From assembly GCA_024641625.1 (NCBI GenBank), contig JAHECQ010000013.1, positions 1 through 20,814 on the forward strand: a stretch of 20,814 nt of DNA, written 5' to 3'. Positions within the stretch are counted from its first letter, which is position 1. Each line of letters opens with the position of its first letter. The position numbers and the translations under genes are program-made. Positions 6,452 to 14,615 of the stretch are shown in pieces. The notes under the pieces are model-generated. The model made no database searches. It was not told where the DNA came from and worked only from the letters and a program-made list of their open reading frames with translations. This DNA is from Acidimicrobiales bacterium (GTDB lineage Bacteria; Actinomycetota; Acidimicrobiia; Acidimicrobiales; SZUA-35).

Positions 6452-7225
6452 ATGCAACGAATCATCGGACACAGACCTCCCGAAGCCACGCTGACCGAGC
6501 AGGCGCCCAGGCACCTCAGTCCCACGGTGGTGCCGATGGTCTCGGCCCGCAGTGTGACCAAGCAGTATCGAACCGGCGAGGTGGTGATTCAGGCCCTCGA
6601 CCGCATCGACCTCGACATCTGGCCCGGCGAGTTCCTCGCCGTCATGGGGCCCTCGGGCAACGGGAAATCCACGCTGCTCAACTGCCTCTCGGGAATCGAT
6701 GACATCGACGGCGGCACCGTGCACATCGACGGCCGAGAGATTCACCTCCTGTCGGACCGAGCCCGAACTGCCCATCGTGCTGCACGGATGGGGTTCGTGT
6801 TCCAGAGCTTCAACCTCATCTCGGTCCTCTCGGCGGTCGAGAACGTCGAGCTGCCTCTCCTCGCTCGGGGTAGCAGGCCCCGGGCGGCGCGCCATCGGGC
6901 CACTGCGTTGCTGCGCCGGGTCGGTCTCGAAGATCGCGCCGGGCATCGCCCGGCCGAGCTGTCGGGCGGCGAGCAGCAACGTGTGGCCATCGCCCGAGCA
7001 CTGATCGCCGAGCCGGCGGTCGTGTGGGCCGATGAGCCGACCGGCAACCTCGACAGCGAAACCGCACAACACGTGATGGGGCTCCTGCGAGAAGTCAACC
7101 GGGCCGGGCAGACGGTGGTGATCGTGACCCACGACGAAACGATCGGCGCCTCCGCCGATCGGTTGATCGAGGTCCGGGACGGTCGCATCAGTCAGGATCG
7201 ACGCGCAGGGCAGGCCGGCCGATGA
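6452..7225 (+). CDS. ABC transporter ATP-binding protein (MacB/LolD-type)
   Basis: This 257-residue ATPase powers the FtsX-type permease encoded immediately downstream. It shows the Walker A motif GPSGNGKST at residues 66-74, a Q-loop in FVFQSFNLI, the signature LSGGEQQRVAIARAL and Walker B VVWADEPTGNLDSET. The H-loop is the His of VIVTHDE. The short insert and NLD sequence are typical of the MacB/LolD/FtsE group, which drive mechanotransmission or export rather than import. ATG 6452 is preferred because it sits at the same distance from the CTCAGGGT array as the kinase start does. In-frame starts at 6350 and 6416 would run through or abut the operator and add non-conserved residues. The stop codon overlaps the permease ATG (ATGA). 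Confidence 0.92.
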   Translation: MQRIIGHRPPEATLTEQAPRHLSPTVVPMVSARSVTKQYRTGEVVIQALDRIDLDIWPGEFLAVMGPSGNGKSTLLNCLSGIDDIDGGTVHIDGREIHLLSDRARTAHRAARMGFVFQSFNLISVLSAVENVELPLLARGSRPRAARHRATALLRRVGLEDRAGHRPAELSGGEQQRVAIARALIAEPAVVWADEPTGNLDSETAQHVMGLLREVNRAGQTVVIVTHDETIGASADRLIEVRDGRISQDRRAGQAGR

Positions 7226-10026
7226 TGCTGCTCGCCGTCATCGCGCTCGGGCTTCTGCTCGCCCCCGTCCTCATCGACGTGATGTTCAACCCGGCAGTGA
7301 GGCGACTGTCGATTCGCAACGTGCTCCGCCGCAAGGGCGAGGCAATGCTCGTCATCGGTGGATCGCTGCTGGCCACCGCGCTCATCACGGCCTCCTTGGT
7401 GGTCGGAGACAGCTTCGGTCAATCAGTGAGAGATCTGGCCAAGAACTACTGGGGGCCCGTCGACGAACTGGTCATCGTGGAGGATGGAAGTCAACTCGGG
7501 TCGATCAAGGCGTCGGTGGATGCCACCGACAGCGCGATCGACGGGGTCATGGCGATGCGCTATGGCGACGCCTCCATCGGCACGGTCGGCCCTGATCGCC
7601 GGGTCGAACCGTTGGCGCGATTCGTCGAGGCGGACCTCGGCGCGCTGGGGACCTTCGGCGGAGATCCCGCAGCGACCGGCTTCGAGTCGCTCATCAGGAC
7701 ACCCCTGCTGACAGAGGTGGTCCTGAACGATCGGTTGGCCGGTGATCTGCAGGTCGAGCCGGGCGACGACGTCGATCTGTTCCTCGAGGGTCAGCGGGTT
7801 CGATTCAGGGTCAGTGAGGTTGTGGAGGCCACAGGGTTCGCCGGCTTCGCCGACATCGTCGCCATGCCTGGTGCCATCACCGACCGGCTGAGGAGCGAGG
7901 AGGGCGTGACCAATGCAATTGCCGTCTCCAACACAGGAGGCGTCTTCGACGGTGCCGAACAGACCGACGCCGTCGTCTCCGCGATGGAGTCCGCGCTCGG
8001 TTCGACCATCGAGATCCAGCCGGTGAAGGCCGACCTTCTTCGCGATGCGGATCTCCAGACCGAGGAGATGACGACTCTGTTCGGGACGATCGGCGGCTTC
8101 AGCGTTGCCGCCGGCGTGCTCCTGGTGATCAACCTGTTCGTCATGCTGGCCAGCGAGCGCAAATCGGAACTCGGCGTCATGCGAGCCCTTGGCGTGCGAC
8201 GCTCCCAGGTTTGGCGTTCGTTCGTGCTCGAAGGCGCACTGTATGGCATCGTCGCCGCCGGACTCGGAATGCTCGCCGGCATAGGCGTCGCCTCGGCCGT
8301 GGTCGTCTTCGCCGGACGCAACTTCAACGAAGGCGTCTTCGCCGTGTCGCTCTCGGTCGCGCCGACGCGACTCCTGACCGGTGCCCTCATCGGTCTGGCC
8401 ATCTCCCAGGTGACCGTGGTGCTGACCAGCATTCGCACCACCCGACTGAACATCGTCCGTGCACTCAAGGACCTTCCCGAGCCTCGAGGGATCTCACATC
8501 GTCGGCGCAACGTGGTCGTCGGGCTGGTCGGGCTGCTGGTCGGTGTGGGGCTGTATGCATCGGCCGGTACGCAGCCTGCAGTGGCCATGACAGCCCCCGT
8601 GCTGGTCATGGCGTCCGCCATTCCGTTGGCCTCTCTCGTGCTGCCGAAGCGACTGGTCACCCTGGCGTTGGGTTCGGCCGCGCTCGCTTGGCCGGCGGCC
8701 GTGTTCGGTCTGCTGCCCGAGGTGATGGCCGACCCCGATATCAGCTTGTTCCTGCTCCAGGGCCTCTTGCTGGTCGGCCTGGCGACGGTCGTGGTGACGG
8801 CGATGGCTCCCTTCTGGACGTGGTTGGCCAACGTGCTCTCCCGAGGCGGTATCTCGAGCCGTCTGGGACTTGCCCATGCCGTCGACCGGCCCGTTCGGAC
8901 CGCCCTCTTGGTGGCCATGTACTCCATCGTCATCTTCACCGTCACGTTCATGGCCATCATCAACAGCGTCTTCCAGGCCAGTGCACCCACCATGGCACTT
9001 CAGTCGGGAGGCTCCTACGACCTGATGGTCACGACCAACCCGACCGCCGGCCTGAGGCCGGCGGAGCTTGCCGATGTCGGCGGCGTCCAGCGCGTCGTGG
9101 CCATCGGGACCAGCGACGTCTCGGTGCCTCCGGTCGTGGGCGCAGTTGACAAGGGTGATGGCGAACTCACGCGGAACGTCTCACTGGTGGGGGCCGACTT
9201 CCTCGAGACCGCGCCACCGACGCTGCTCGAGCGCTCGGACCACTTCGTCGACGATGCACAAGCGTGGGCCGCGGTGGCCGACTCGGTCCCCGACGACGAC
9301 CTCTGGGTCATCATGCCGGAGTACAGCGGCCACAAGCCCGGCGATGAGATCACGATGGTGGGCCGCAATGGTTCTGCCCACCGAGCCCAGGTCGCCGGTG
9401 TCAGCAACCTGACCTGGCTCATCGCCACCGACATCTACGCTCCGGCCCACTTGGCCGACGATCTCGGCGACACCGGGGTACCGACGCGGTTCTTCCTGAC
9501 CGTCGACGACGGCGTCGATGTCAATGGGATCTCGCATGACCTCGAATCGGCATTCGCTGATCGCGGCGTCGTCGCTCGGAGCTTTCTTGCGAGCGCCAAG
9601 GTGGAACTCGATGGACAGCAGGCGTTCCTCCAGATGCTGCAGGGATACCTCGGCGTGGGGTTGCTGATCGGTATCGCCGGCCTCGGGGTGGTGCTTGCCC
9701 GGGCGGTTCGCGAACGCCGCCGCCAGATCGCCATGATGCGGGCCATGGGCTTCCCTGGACACGTGATGCGTCGGGCGTTCCTGATCGAGGCCGGGTTCAT
9801 CGGGCTCCAGGGGGTGTGCCTGGGGGTCGGACTCGGCCTGGTGACCGGCTGGCAGACCCTGACCCGGTCCGGCGCCTTCGAGGAGGATCTGACCTTCGAC
9901 GCCCCGGTGATGTGGATGGTTGGCTTCGGGGCGGCCTGTCTGGCCGCATCGATGCTCGCAGCGATCATCCCGGCGATGCGAGCGGGCCGCATCTCCCCCG
10001 CCGCGGCCCTCCGCCTCGCCAACTGA
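7222..10026 (+). CDS. FtsX/MacB-type ABC transporter permease, duplicated architecture
   Basis: This 934-residue permease contains two FtsX-like units. Residues 1-20 form an extra N-terminal helix before the usual first helix at about 44-62 (after SIRNVLRRKGE). An extracytoplasmic MacB-type domain of about 220 residues follows. The first three-helix FtsX unit starts near 290, with cytoplasmic SERKSELGVMRALGVRRSQVW. Additional helices follow at about 420-560, then a second helix near 565-585, a second large extracytoplasmic region, and a final FtsX unit at about 810-930 with RERRRQIAMMRAMGF. The coupling-helix sequences in both units match FtsX permeases. It starts inside the ATPase gene stop. 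Such ABC systems export lipids, lipoproteins or antimicrobial peptides, or transmit force. With the PspC kinase system upstream, a role in envelope stress or peptide resistance is inferred. Confidence 0.92.
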   Translation: MMLLAVIALGLLLAPVLIDVMFNPAVRRLSIRNVLRRKGEAMLVIGGSLLATALITASLVVGDSFGQSVRDLAKNYWGPVDELVIVEDGSQLGSIKASVDATDSAIDGVMAMRYGDASIGTVGPDRRVEPLARFVEADLGALGTFGGDPAATGFESLIRTPLLTEVVLNDRLAGDLQVEPGDDVDLFLEGQRVRFRVSEVVEATGFAGFADIVAMPGAITDRLRSEEGVTNAIAVSNTGGVFDGAEQTDAVVSAMESALGSTIEIQPVKADLLRDADLQTEEMTTLFGTIGGFSVAAGVLLVINLFVMLASERKSELGVMRALGVRRSQVWRSFVLEGALYGIVAAGLGMLAGIGVASAVVVFAGRNFNEGVFAVSLSVAPTRLLTGALIGLAISQVTVVLTSIRTTRLNIVRALKDLPEPRGISHRRRNVVVGLVGLLVGVGLYASAGTQPAVAMTAPVLVMASAIPLASLVLPKRLVTLALGSAALAWPAAVFGLLPEVMADPDISLFLLQGLLLVGLATVVVTAMAPFWTWLANVLSRGGISSRLGLAHAVDRPVRTALLVAMYSIVIFTVTFMAIINSVFQASAPTMALQSGGSYDLMVTTNPTAGLRPAELADVGGVQRVVAIGTSDVSVPPVVGAVDKGDGELTRNVSLVGADFLETAPPTLLERSDHFVDDAQAWAAVADSVPDDDLWVIMPEYSGHKPGDEITMVGRNGSAHRAQVAGVSNLTWLIATDIYAPAHLADDLGDTGVPTRFFLTVDDGVDVNGISHDLESAFADRGVVARSFLASAKVELDGQQAFLQMLQGYLGVGLLIGIAGLGVVLARAVRERRRQIAMMRAMGFPGHVMRRAFLIEAGFIGLQGVCLGVGLGLVTGWQTLTRSGAFEEDLTFDAPVMWMVGFGAACLAASMLAAIIPAMRAGRISPAAALRLAN

Positions 10027-10078
10027 CCAGCTCCCGGCCCACCCACCAGCGCTCGGCCACCGACCAGGGGAAGGCCGG

Positions 10079-10099
10079 CACCTTGGCACTACCGAGGTG
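10079..10099. terminator. Possible hairpin between the converging ABC and TPP-enzyme genes
   Basis: CACCTTGG (10079-10086) and CCGAGGTG (10092-10099) can pair over 8 bp, with one G-U pair, around a 5-base loop. The loop covers the stop codon of the TPP-enzyme gene. Its position in the 62-bp convergent gap area suits a bidirectional terminator. There is no T-run on either side, so intrinsic termination is uncertain. Confidence 0.25.
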
Positions 10100-11744
10100 G
10101 TGCGTGCGGCGAGCGGCGAGCCTCGATGTTGGCGTGGACGTCGATCAGCACGGTGGTTCCCTCGGCGTTCAACCGTTGAGCCGTCACCAACGCCGCTCGC
10201 AGCTCCTCCGGTGTCCTGACCGTGATGCCCGTTGCCCCCATTCCCTCGGCGATCTTCGCGTAGTCGCCCTGCATGGTCGTCACCCCGTACTCGGTCCGGG
10301 CGGTGAACGGGTCCATCGGCGAACCGTGCGGGTAGGTGGCCATGGCGCTGTTGTTCAAGAGCAGGGTGGTGATGGCCACACCGGACCGCACCGCCGTCTC
10401 GATGTCGGTTCCCGACATGCCGAACGCCCCGTCGCCCATCACGTTGAGACAGAACTTGTCCGGGTGAGCCAGTTTGGCCCCGATCATGAGCGGGATACCG
10501 AAGCCGAGGTGCGTTGTCTTGCCCCAACCGACATAGGAGTGAGCGGCCGTGGCGGCAAAGAACGGCACCAGGCAATCGCGAGGTGCCCCAGCATCATGGG
10601 TGACGATGCTGTGTTCCAGGTCGAGCACGTCATTGAGTTCGTTGATGATGCGGTAGTACGCGAGGGGTTCTTCGTCGGAGCACAAGGCGGGCGCCCACGT
10701 TGCCTTCCATTCCTCGTGAGCAGCGGCCACCTCGGCCTCGATGGCGGTGCGGTCGGCGCTCACCTTGCGGGCCTTCACCTCGGCGATCAATGCCTGCAGC
10801 GTGAGCTTGGCGTCGCCCGGAAGGCCGAGATCGACGCTCTCGTCCTTGCCGATCTCGTCGGGGTTGTTGGTGTTCTGGATGAGGAAGGCATCGCGTGGCA
10901 CCTTCTGTCCATAGGGGGTCCGGGTGAGGCTCGACCCGATGGCGACCAGGACGTCGGCACTGGACAACCAGTTGGCGGCAGGGCCGGTGGTGGTCATACC
11001 ACCGGCACCGATCGACAGCGGATGACGCTCGTCGAACGCCGACTTTCCCTGCATCGTGCAGAAGACCGGAGTCGCCGTCAGTTCGGCCAACTCCCTCAGC
11101 TCAGCCGTCGCCCCTGCGAACAACACACCGCCACCGGCCCACAACAGTGGACGCTCGGCGCCCAACAAGGCATCGACCGCAGCCACGACGTCGGCCGGGT
11201 TGGGCCCTTGGAGTGCGGCCTTCGGCGAGCAGTATCGCTCGAGCGCGTCGTCGGGCACCTCTTGTCGGCAGACGTCGGCGGTCAACTCGACCACCACGGG
11301 CCCGGGTGCACCGTTGCGCAGGGCACTGAAGGCGCGTCGCATCGCCGCGCTGATGTCCTGGGCCCGATAGATCGCCTCGATGCACTTGACGATTCCCTCG
11401 TAGTTCCGGACGGCCGAGTAGTTCGGCCGGACGGCGATCTCGTGGGTGTTGACACCGCCGGGCAGAACCAGGATCGGGATGTTGTCGGCATAGGCCTGGG
11501 CGACACCGCCGAGGGCATTCTCGGCACCGGCTTGTGACTGCACCGCAACCACGCCGAATCGTTGACGATCACTGGTTCGGCTGAAGCCGTCAGCAGCCAT
11601 CACCGCACCACGTTCGTGGCGGAAGGCAATCGGCCGGATCCCGACCTTGGCCACCGCCTCGATGAGGGGATTGTTGGGGAAACAGGCCATCCACTCGACG
11701 CCTTCGAGCTTCAGGATCTGCGCAATCAGTTCGTTGCCGTTCAT
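10089..11744 (-). CDS. Thiamine-diphosphate-dependent enzyme, acetolactate synthase superfamily
   Basis: This 551-residue protein has the three-domain ThDP fold. The N-terminal pyrimidine-binding domain holds the catalytic Glu44 in FRHERGAVMAADGFSR. A central domain follows at about 180-320. The C-terminal pyrophosphate-binding domain has GDG at 437-439 and, 24 residues on, NN at 464-465, which bind Mg2+ and the cofactor. Such enzymes decarboxylate or ligate 2-oxo acids. The lack of an adjacent small subunit and FPNNPLIEA near the N-terminus place it with the uncharacterised 'thiamine pyrophosphate-requiring protein' group rather than biosynthetic IlvB. ATG 11744 is chosen by homology of the start of the fold; an in-frame GTG at 11798 adds 18 non-conserved residues. 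It follows the serine hydrolase gene by 64 bp and may be co-transcribed. The substrate is unknown. Confidence 0.88.
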   Translation of the reverse strand: MNGNELIAQILKLEGVEWMACFPNNPLIEAVAKVGIRPIAFRHERGAVMAADGFSRTSDRQRFGVVAVQSQAGAENALGGVAQAYADNIPILVLPGGVNTHEIAVRPNYSAVRNYEGIVKCIEAIYRAQDISAAMRRAFSALRNGAPGPVVVELTADVCRQEVPDDALERYCSPKAALQGPNPADVVAAVDALLGAERPLLWAGGGVLFAGATAELRELAELTATPVFCTMQGKSAFDERHPLSIGAGGMTTTGPAANWLSSADVLVAIGSSLTRTPYGQKVPRDAFLIQNTNNPDEIGKDESVDLGLPGDAKLTLQALIAEVKARKVSADRTAIEAEVAAAHEEWKATWAPALCSDEEPLAYYRIINELNDVLDLEHSIVTHDAGAPRDCLVPFFAATAAHSYVGWGKTTHLGFGIPLMIGAKLAHPDKFCLNVMGDGAFGMSGTDIETAVRSGVAITTLLLNNSAMATYPHGSPMDPFTARTEYGVTTMQGDYAKIAEGMGATGITVRTPEELRAALVTAQRLNAEGTTVLIDVHANIEARRSPHAPPR

Positions 11745-11808
11745 TGCGCCACACTTGCCCGGCGGCGAGTCGCTGTCCAGCGAGGGAACGGATGCCACCG
11801 GCTCCCGG

Positions 11809-13050
11809 TCAATCGATGATCGCCTGATAGGCGAGCGACCGCAGGTCGCGATCGGGTTGGAGAACCCCGGTCATGTACTGGCTCATGAACACGCCGATGA
11901 GTTCCTCGGCCGGGTCCACCCAGTAGTAGGTCTTCGCCGCCCCCGCCCACCCGTATTCGCCAACCGAACCGGTTCCGCCGGTCTGGGCCGGGTCGAGCAT
12001 GACCCGCGACCCCAGGCCGAAGCCCATCCCCGGCACCTGCTGCCCCAACAGCTCGAAAGGCAACAAACCGGCCGGGAGGTGATTGGCGTGCATCAGCTCG
12101 AGCGTCTTGCGACCGAGTAGCCGCTCACCGTCCGGCTTCCCGTTGTTCGCCAGCATCCGAGCGAAACTCAGGTAATCCCCGGCAGTGGAGAACAATCCCA
12201 GACCTCCGCGGACGAACACGTCGGGCGAGTTGGTCGGATAGGTGGAGGAGACGTCTATCCGTTGGTTGAAGCCGGCAAGAGCGGCCTCGACCAGTTGGAC
12301 TGCGGAATAGTCTTCGCCGATGAGGTCGGGGAGACCGTACATGGCGGCGAGACGACCGAGCCTCGCGTCGGGCACACCGAAACCGGTGTCGGTCATGCCC
12401 AGCGGTTCGAACAGGCGAATGCGCAGGAATTCGCCCAGGGACTGACCCGAGATGACCTCGATGAGACGGGCGGCCACGTCGATCCCGACGCTGTAATGCC
12501 AACGCGTGCCCGGCTGGAACGCCAGAGGGATGCCGGCCAACTCATCGATCAGCGCCTCGAGTGAACGTGTCGCATCGTTCATGATCTTCGCGTCCCGATA
12601 GAGCTGCGCGACCGGATTGTCGGCCATGAAATCGTACGTGAGGCCGCTGGTATGGGTGAGTAGATCGCGGATCTGCATGGGCCGCGCCTGCTCGACGAGC
12701 GAACCCTCCTCGGACAGCACCTTCGTCGTTCCGAACAGCGGCAGGAACTGGGCCACCGGTTGTTCCAGCTGGAATCGACCTTCCTCGTGCAACATCATCA
12801 GTGCCGTCGACACGACCGGTTTGGTCATCGAGTAGATGCGGAAGATCGTGTCGGCGGTCATGGGTTGGCCCGCCTCCTTGTCGCGGAATCCGACCTGTTC
12901 GGCATGAACGAGTTGACCACGGCGACAGATCAATGTGCTGATGCCCACGACCCCACGCTCGTTGACGTAGGACTCCATGTGCGGTCGAATTCGCTCCAAA
13001 CGCTCGCTGCTCATTCCGACGGATTCCGGCGAGGTGACGTTGATTTGCAT
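11809..13050 (-). CDS. Serine hydrolase of the beta-lactamase class C / family VIII esterase group
   Basis: This 413-residue cytoplasmic-looking hydrolase (no signal peptide) has the nucleophile motif S-M-T-K at residues 74-77 in IYSMTKPV. The likely general base Tyr186 lies in HYSVGID, so the usual Y-x-N is Y-S-V here. A Gly/Trp motif, GWAGAAKTYYWVDP, lies near residue 360-375 and resembles the W-x-G element of family VIII esterases. LLTHTSGLTYD and FEPLGMTDTGF are further family hallmarks. Such proteins cleave esters or amides, only sometimes beta-lactams. The ATG at 13050 begins directly before the fold, and a possible -10 lies upstream. It precedes the thiamine-diphosphate enzyme gene on the same strand. 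Its physiological substrate is not known. Confidence 0.9.
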   Translation of the reverse strand: MQINVTSPESVGMSSERLERIRPHMESYVNERGVVGISTLICRRGQLVHAEQVGFRDKEAGQPMTADTIFRIYSMTKPVVSTALMMLHEEGRFQLEQPVAQFLPLFGTTKVLSEEGSLVEQARPMQIRDLLTHTSGLTYDFMADNPVAQLYRDAKIMNDATRSLEALIDELAGIPLAFQPGTRWHYSVGIDVAARLIEVISGQSLGEFLRIRLFEPLGMTDTGFGVPDARLGRLAAMYGLPDLIGEDYSAVQLVEAALAGFNQRIDVSSTYPTNSPDVFVRGGLGLFSTAGDYLSFARMLANNGKPDGERLLGRKTLELMHANHLPAGLLPFELLGQQVPGMGFGLGSRVMLDPAQTGGTGSVGEYGWAGAAKTYYWVDPAEELIGVFMSQYMTGVLQPDRDLRSLAYQAIID

Positions 13051-13082
13051 GGACTGCTCTGCTCTCCTGAGACGTTTCGGTG

Positions 13083-13088
13083 ACCCTA
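13083..13088 (-). promoter_or_regulatory. Possible -10 element (TAGGGT) before the serine hydrolase gene
   Basis: TAGGGT on the minus strand fits TAnnnT and lies in the 69-bp gap after ureD, 32 nt before the hydrolase ATG. A start of transcription near 13076 would give a short leader containing AGGAG. No strong -35 box is seen. It supports transcription separate from the urease operon, but only weakly. Confidence 0.3.
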
Positions 13089-13119
13089 GTGCCTGTCTCG
13101 ATCCATCCCCGGCGAGCGG

Positions 13120-13875
13120 TCAGCCGCGTCGACAGGGTCCCCAGGGTGTGATGTCGGCGAACACGGCGACGACCGATGGTCGGTCGGGCCCCACCGCCAA
13201 CAGGACCCCGGCATCGACGGCCACCGGGAACCACGCGGCAGAACGACTGGCGGGTCGCGTGGGATCGTCGAGCACCACCATCGATTCCTCTACCGGCCGA
13301 CCGACGAAGATGGCGGCCAACACGTGCCGAGCTGATGCCACGCCGGCAACGCTTCCGGCACCGGGCTCGCTCGGACCGAAGCATTCCCCATGATGCACGA
13401 GTGGGCGCCCGCCGCGCACCACCCGCAGGTCGGTGACGAGGCGGCCGGAGACTTCGCCACATCGCCCGAGGGAGTACTCCTCGACGACCTCGCAGGTCGC
13501 GCCCTCGGCAAGATCGATCAGGGTGCGCGCGATGTGGTCGGAACCCTCGATCGACACCGTCGGCTCCGGTCGCCACGTGAGATGGGCACCGGCACCCACC
13601 CGGATCGTGGTCGTCAGACGAGACGGTGCGCTCATCGTCGGGTCGGGGCCGGGCCAAACCATCGTGGCCGCCACCGTTCCGACATCTGCCACCGCTCCCG
13701 GCGCGACGTCGATCGACAACTCGAGCACGTCGCCGCGCACCGGAGCAGCCGCCGTCCCCACCACCAGGAATCGACCGGCGGCCCGGCGGATCGCAAACGG
13801 CGGCTCGGAACGAACGTCACTGGCGAACGCCCGCCCATCGATGGCGTCGACCGTGAGCGACGCCGAAGCTCTCAC
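13120..13875 (-). CDS. ureD: Urease accessory protein UreD
   Basis: This 251-residue protein is the UreD/UreH scaffold that, with UreF and UreG, delivers nickel to apo-urease. It is a beta-rich protein with the family pattern of an N-terminal SEPPFAIRR region, GTAAAPVRGDVLELSIDV, then VGAGAHLTWRPEPTV and SRLTTTIRV. The later segment EEYSLGRCGEVSGRL corresponds to the conserved 'E-x-x-x-GR' stretch. The GTG start at 13875 is chosen because its GTGA overlaps the ureG stop codon (13872-13874) and because the fold begins there. An in-frame start at 13938 would overlap ureG by 67 bp. It is the last gene of the urea operon. UreD sequences diverge widely, but position and pattern make the call firm. 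Confidence 0.88.
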   Translation of the reverse strand: MRASASLTVDAIDGRAFASDVRSEPPFAIRRAAGRFLVVGTAAAPVRGDVLELSIDVAPGAVADVGTVAATMVWPGPDPTMSAPSRLTTTIRVGAGAHLTWRPEPTVSIEGSDHIARTLIDLAEGATCEVVEEYSLGRCGEVSGRLVTDLRVVRGGRPLVHHGECFGPSEPGAGSVAGVASARHVLAAIFVGRPVEESMVVLDDPTRPASRSAAWFPVAVDAGVLLAVGPDRPSVVAVFADITPWGPCRRG

Positions 13876-14585
13876 TGCGATCCGGTCGTGGCCACCGGCC
13901 GACCCGCTTGCCACTCGACCAAATGGTCCAGGAGCCATTCCGCCACGCCGCTCGCACCCTCGGGGGTACGCAGCGACAGCCCCATGACCGGACCGGCTCG
14001 CCGAGCCGTTGCGTCAGCGAGCATCCGATCGACATCGGCACCGACATAGGGAGCGAGGTCGACCTTGTTGACGATCAGCAGGTCTGCTTGGGACACACCG
14101 GGCCCACCCTTGCGGGGGACATCATCACCGCCGGCAGTGTCGAGGACGAAGATCTGGATGTCGACGAGACCTTTGGAGAAGATTGCCGTCAGATTGTCGC
14201 CCCCCGACTCGATCAGCGTCAGGTCGACCGGGTCGTGCAGGGCCTCCATTCGTTCGACCGCGTCGAGATTCGCGGCAATGTCGTCGCGGATCGCGGTATG
14301 CGGACAACAGCCGGTCTCCACCGCCGTGATGCGATCGATGGGCAACACAGCCGCCGCCTTCAGCGCCTGGGCATCCTCGGTGGTGAAGATGTCGTTGGTC
14401 ACCACGACCAGCGAACGCCGATCGCGCAGCAACGTGCACAACGATCCGACCAACGTGGTCTTGCCGCTGCCGACAGGACCGCCGATTCCGACACGCAGCG
14501 GCCGACTCCCCGGCAGGTCGGGGACGTAGCCCGCATGCTCGTGACTGTGATGAACGCCGTCCGGGCCGATCTCATGGGGTGGCAT
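13872..14585 (-). CDS. ureG: Urease accessory GTPase UreG
   Basis: This 237-residue SIMIBI-class GTPase couples GTP hydrolysis to nickel insertion into urease. The P-loop GPVGSGKT is at residues 36-43, followed by VVTNDIFTTEDA, the metal-binding C-P-H at 94-96 (GCCPHTAIRDD), ESGGDNL near 127-132 and the guanine-specificity motif NKVD at 173-176. The N-terminal 20 residues carry five His (4, 12, 13, 15, 17), which could bind nickel. No ureE is present in the cluster, so this tail may take over part of UreE's role. The ATG is preceded by AAGGAG at 6-nt spacing, 30 nt after ureF. Its stop overlaps the ureD GTG start. Confidence 0.97.
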   Translation of the reverse strand: MPPHEIGPDGVHHSHEHAGYVPDLPGSRPLRVGIGGPVGSGKTTLVGSLCTLLRDRRSLVVVTNDIFTTEDAQALKAAAVLPIDRITAVETGCCPHTAIRDDIAANLDAVERMEALHDPVDLTLIESGGDNLTAIFSKGLVDIQIFVLDTAGGDDVPRKGGPGVSQADLLIVNKVDLAPYVGADVDRMLADATARRAGPVMGLSLRTPEGASGVAEWLLDHLVEWQAGRPVATTGSQ

Positions 14586-14615
14586 CGCTTGCTCCTTGTG
14601 GTCAGATGGCTGCTG

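Noticed and set aside
9181..10575. 464-codon minus-strand open frame
   Set aside because: It is a shadow of the permease and the ThDP enzyme gene in another frame.
9816..11537. 573-codon plus-strand open frame across the permease end and the ThDP gene
   Set aside because: It crosses two well-supported genes and their intergenic gap, with no family motif.
10089..11744. Biosynthetic acetolactate synthase (ilvB)
   Set aside because: There is no small subunit or ilv neighbour, and the N-terminal sequence is that of the uncharacterised ThDP group.
13876..13938. Longer UreD start
   Set aside because: It would overlap ureG by 67 bp, whereas the GTG at 13875 gives the 4-bp overlap seen throughout the operon.
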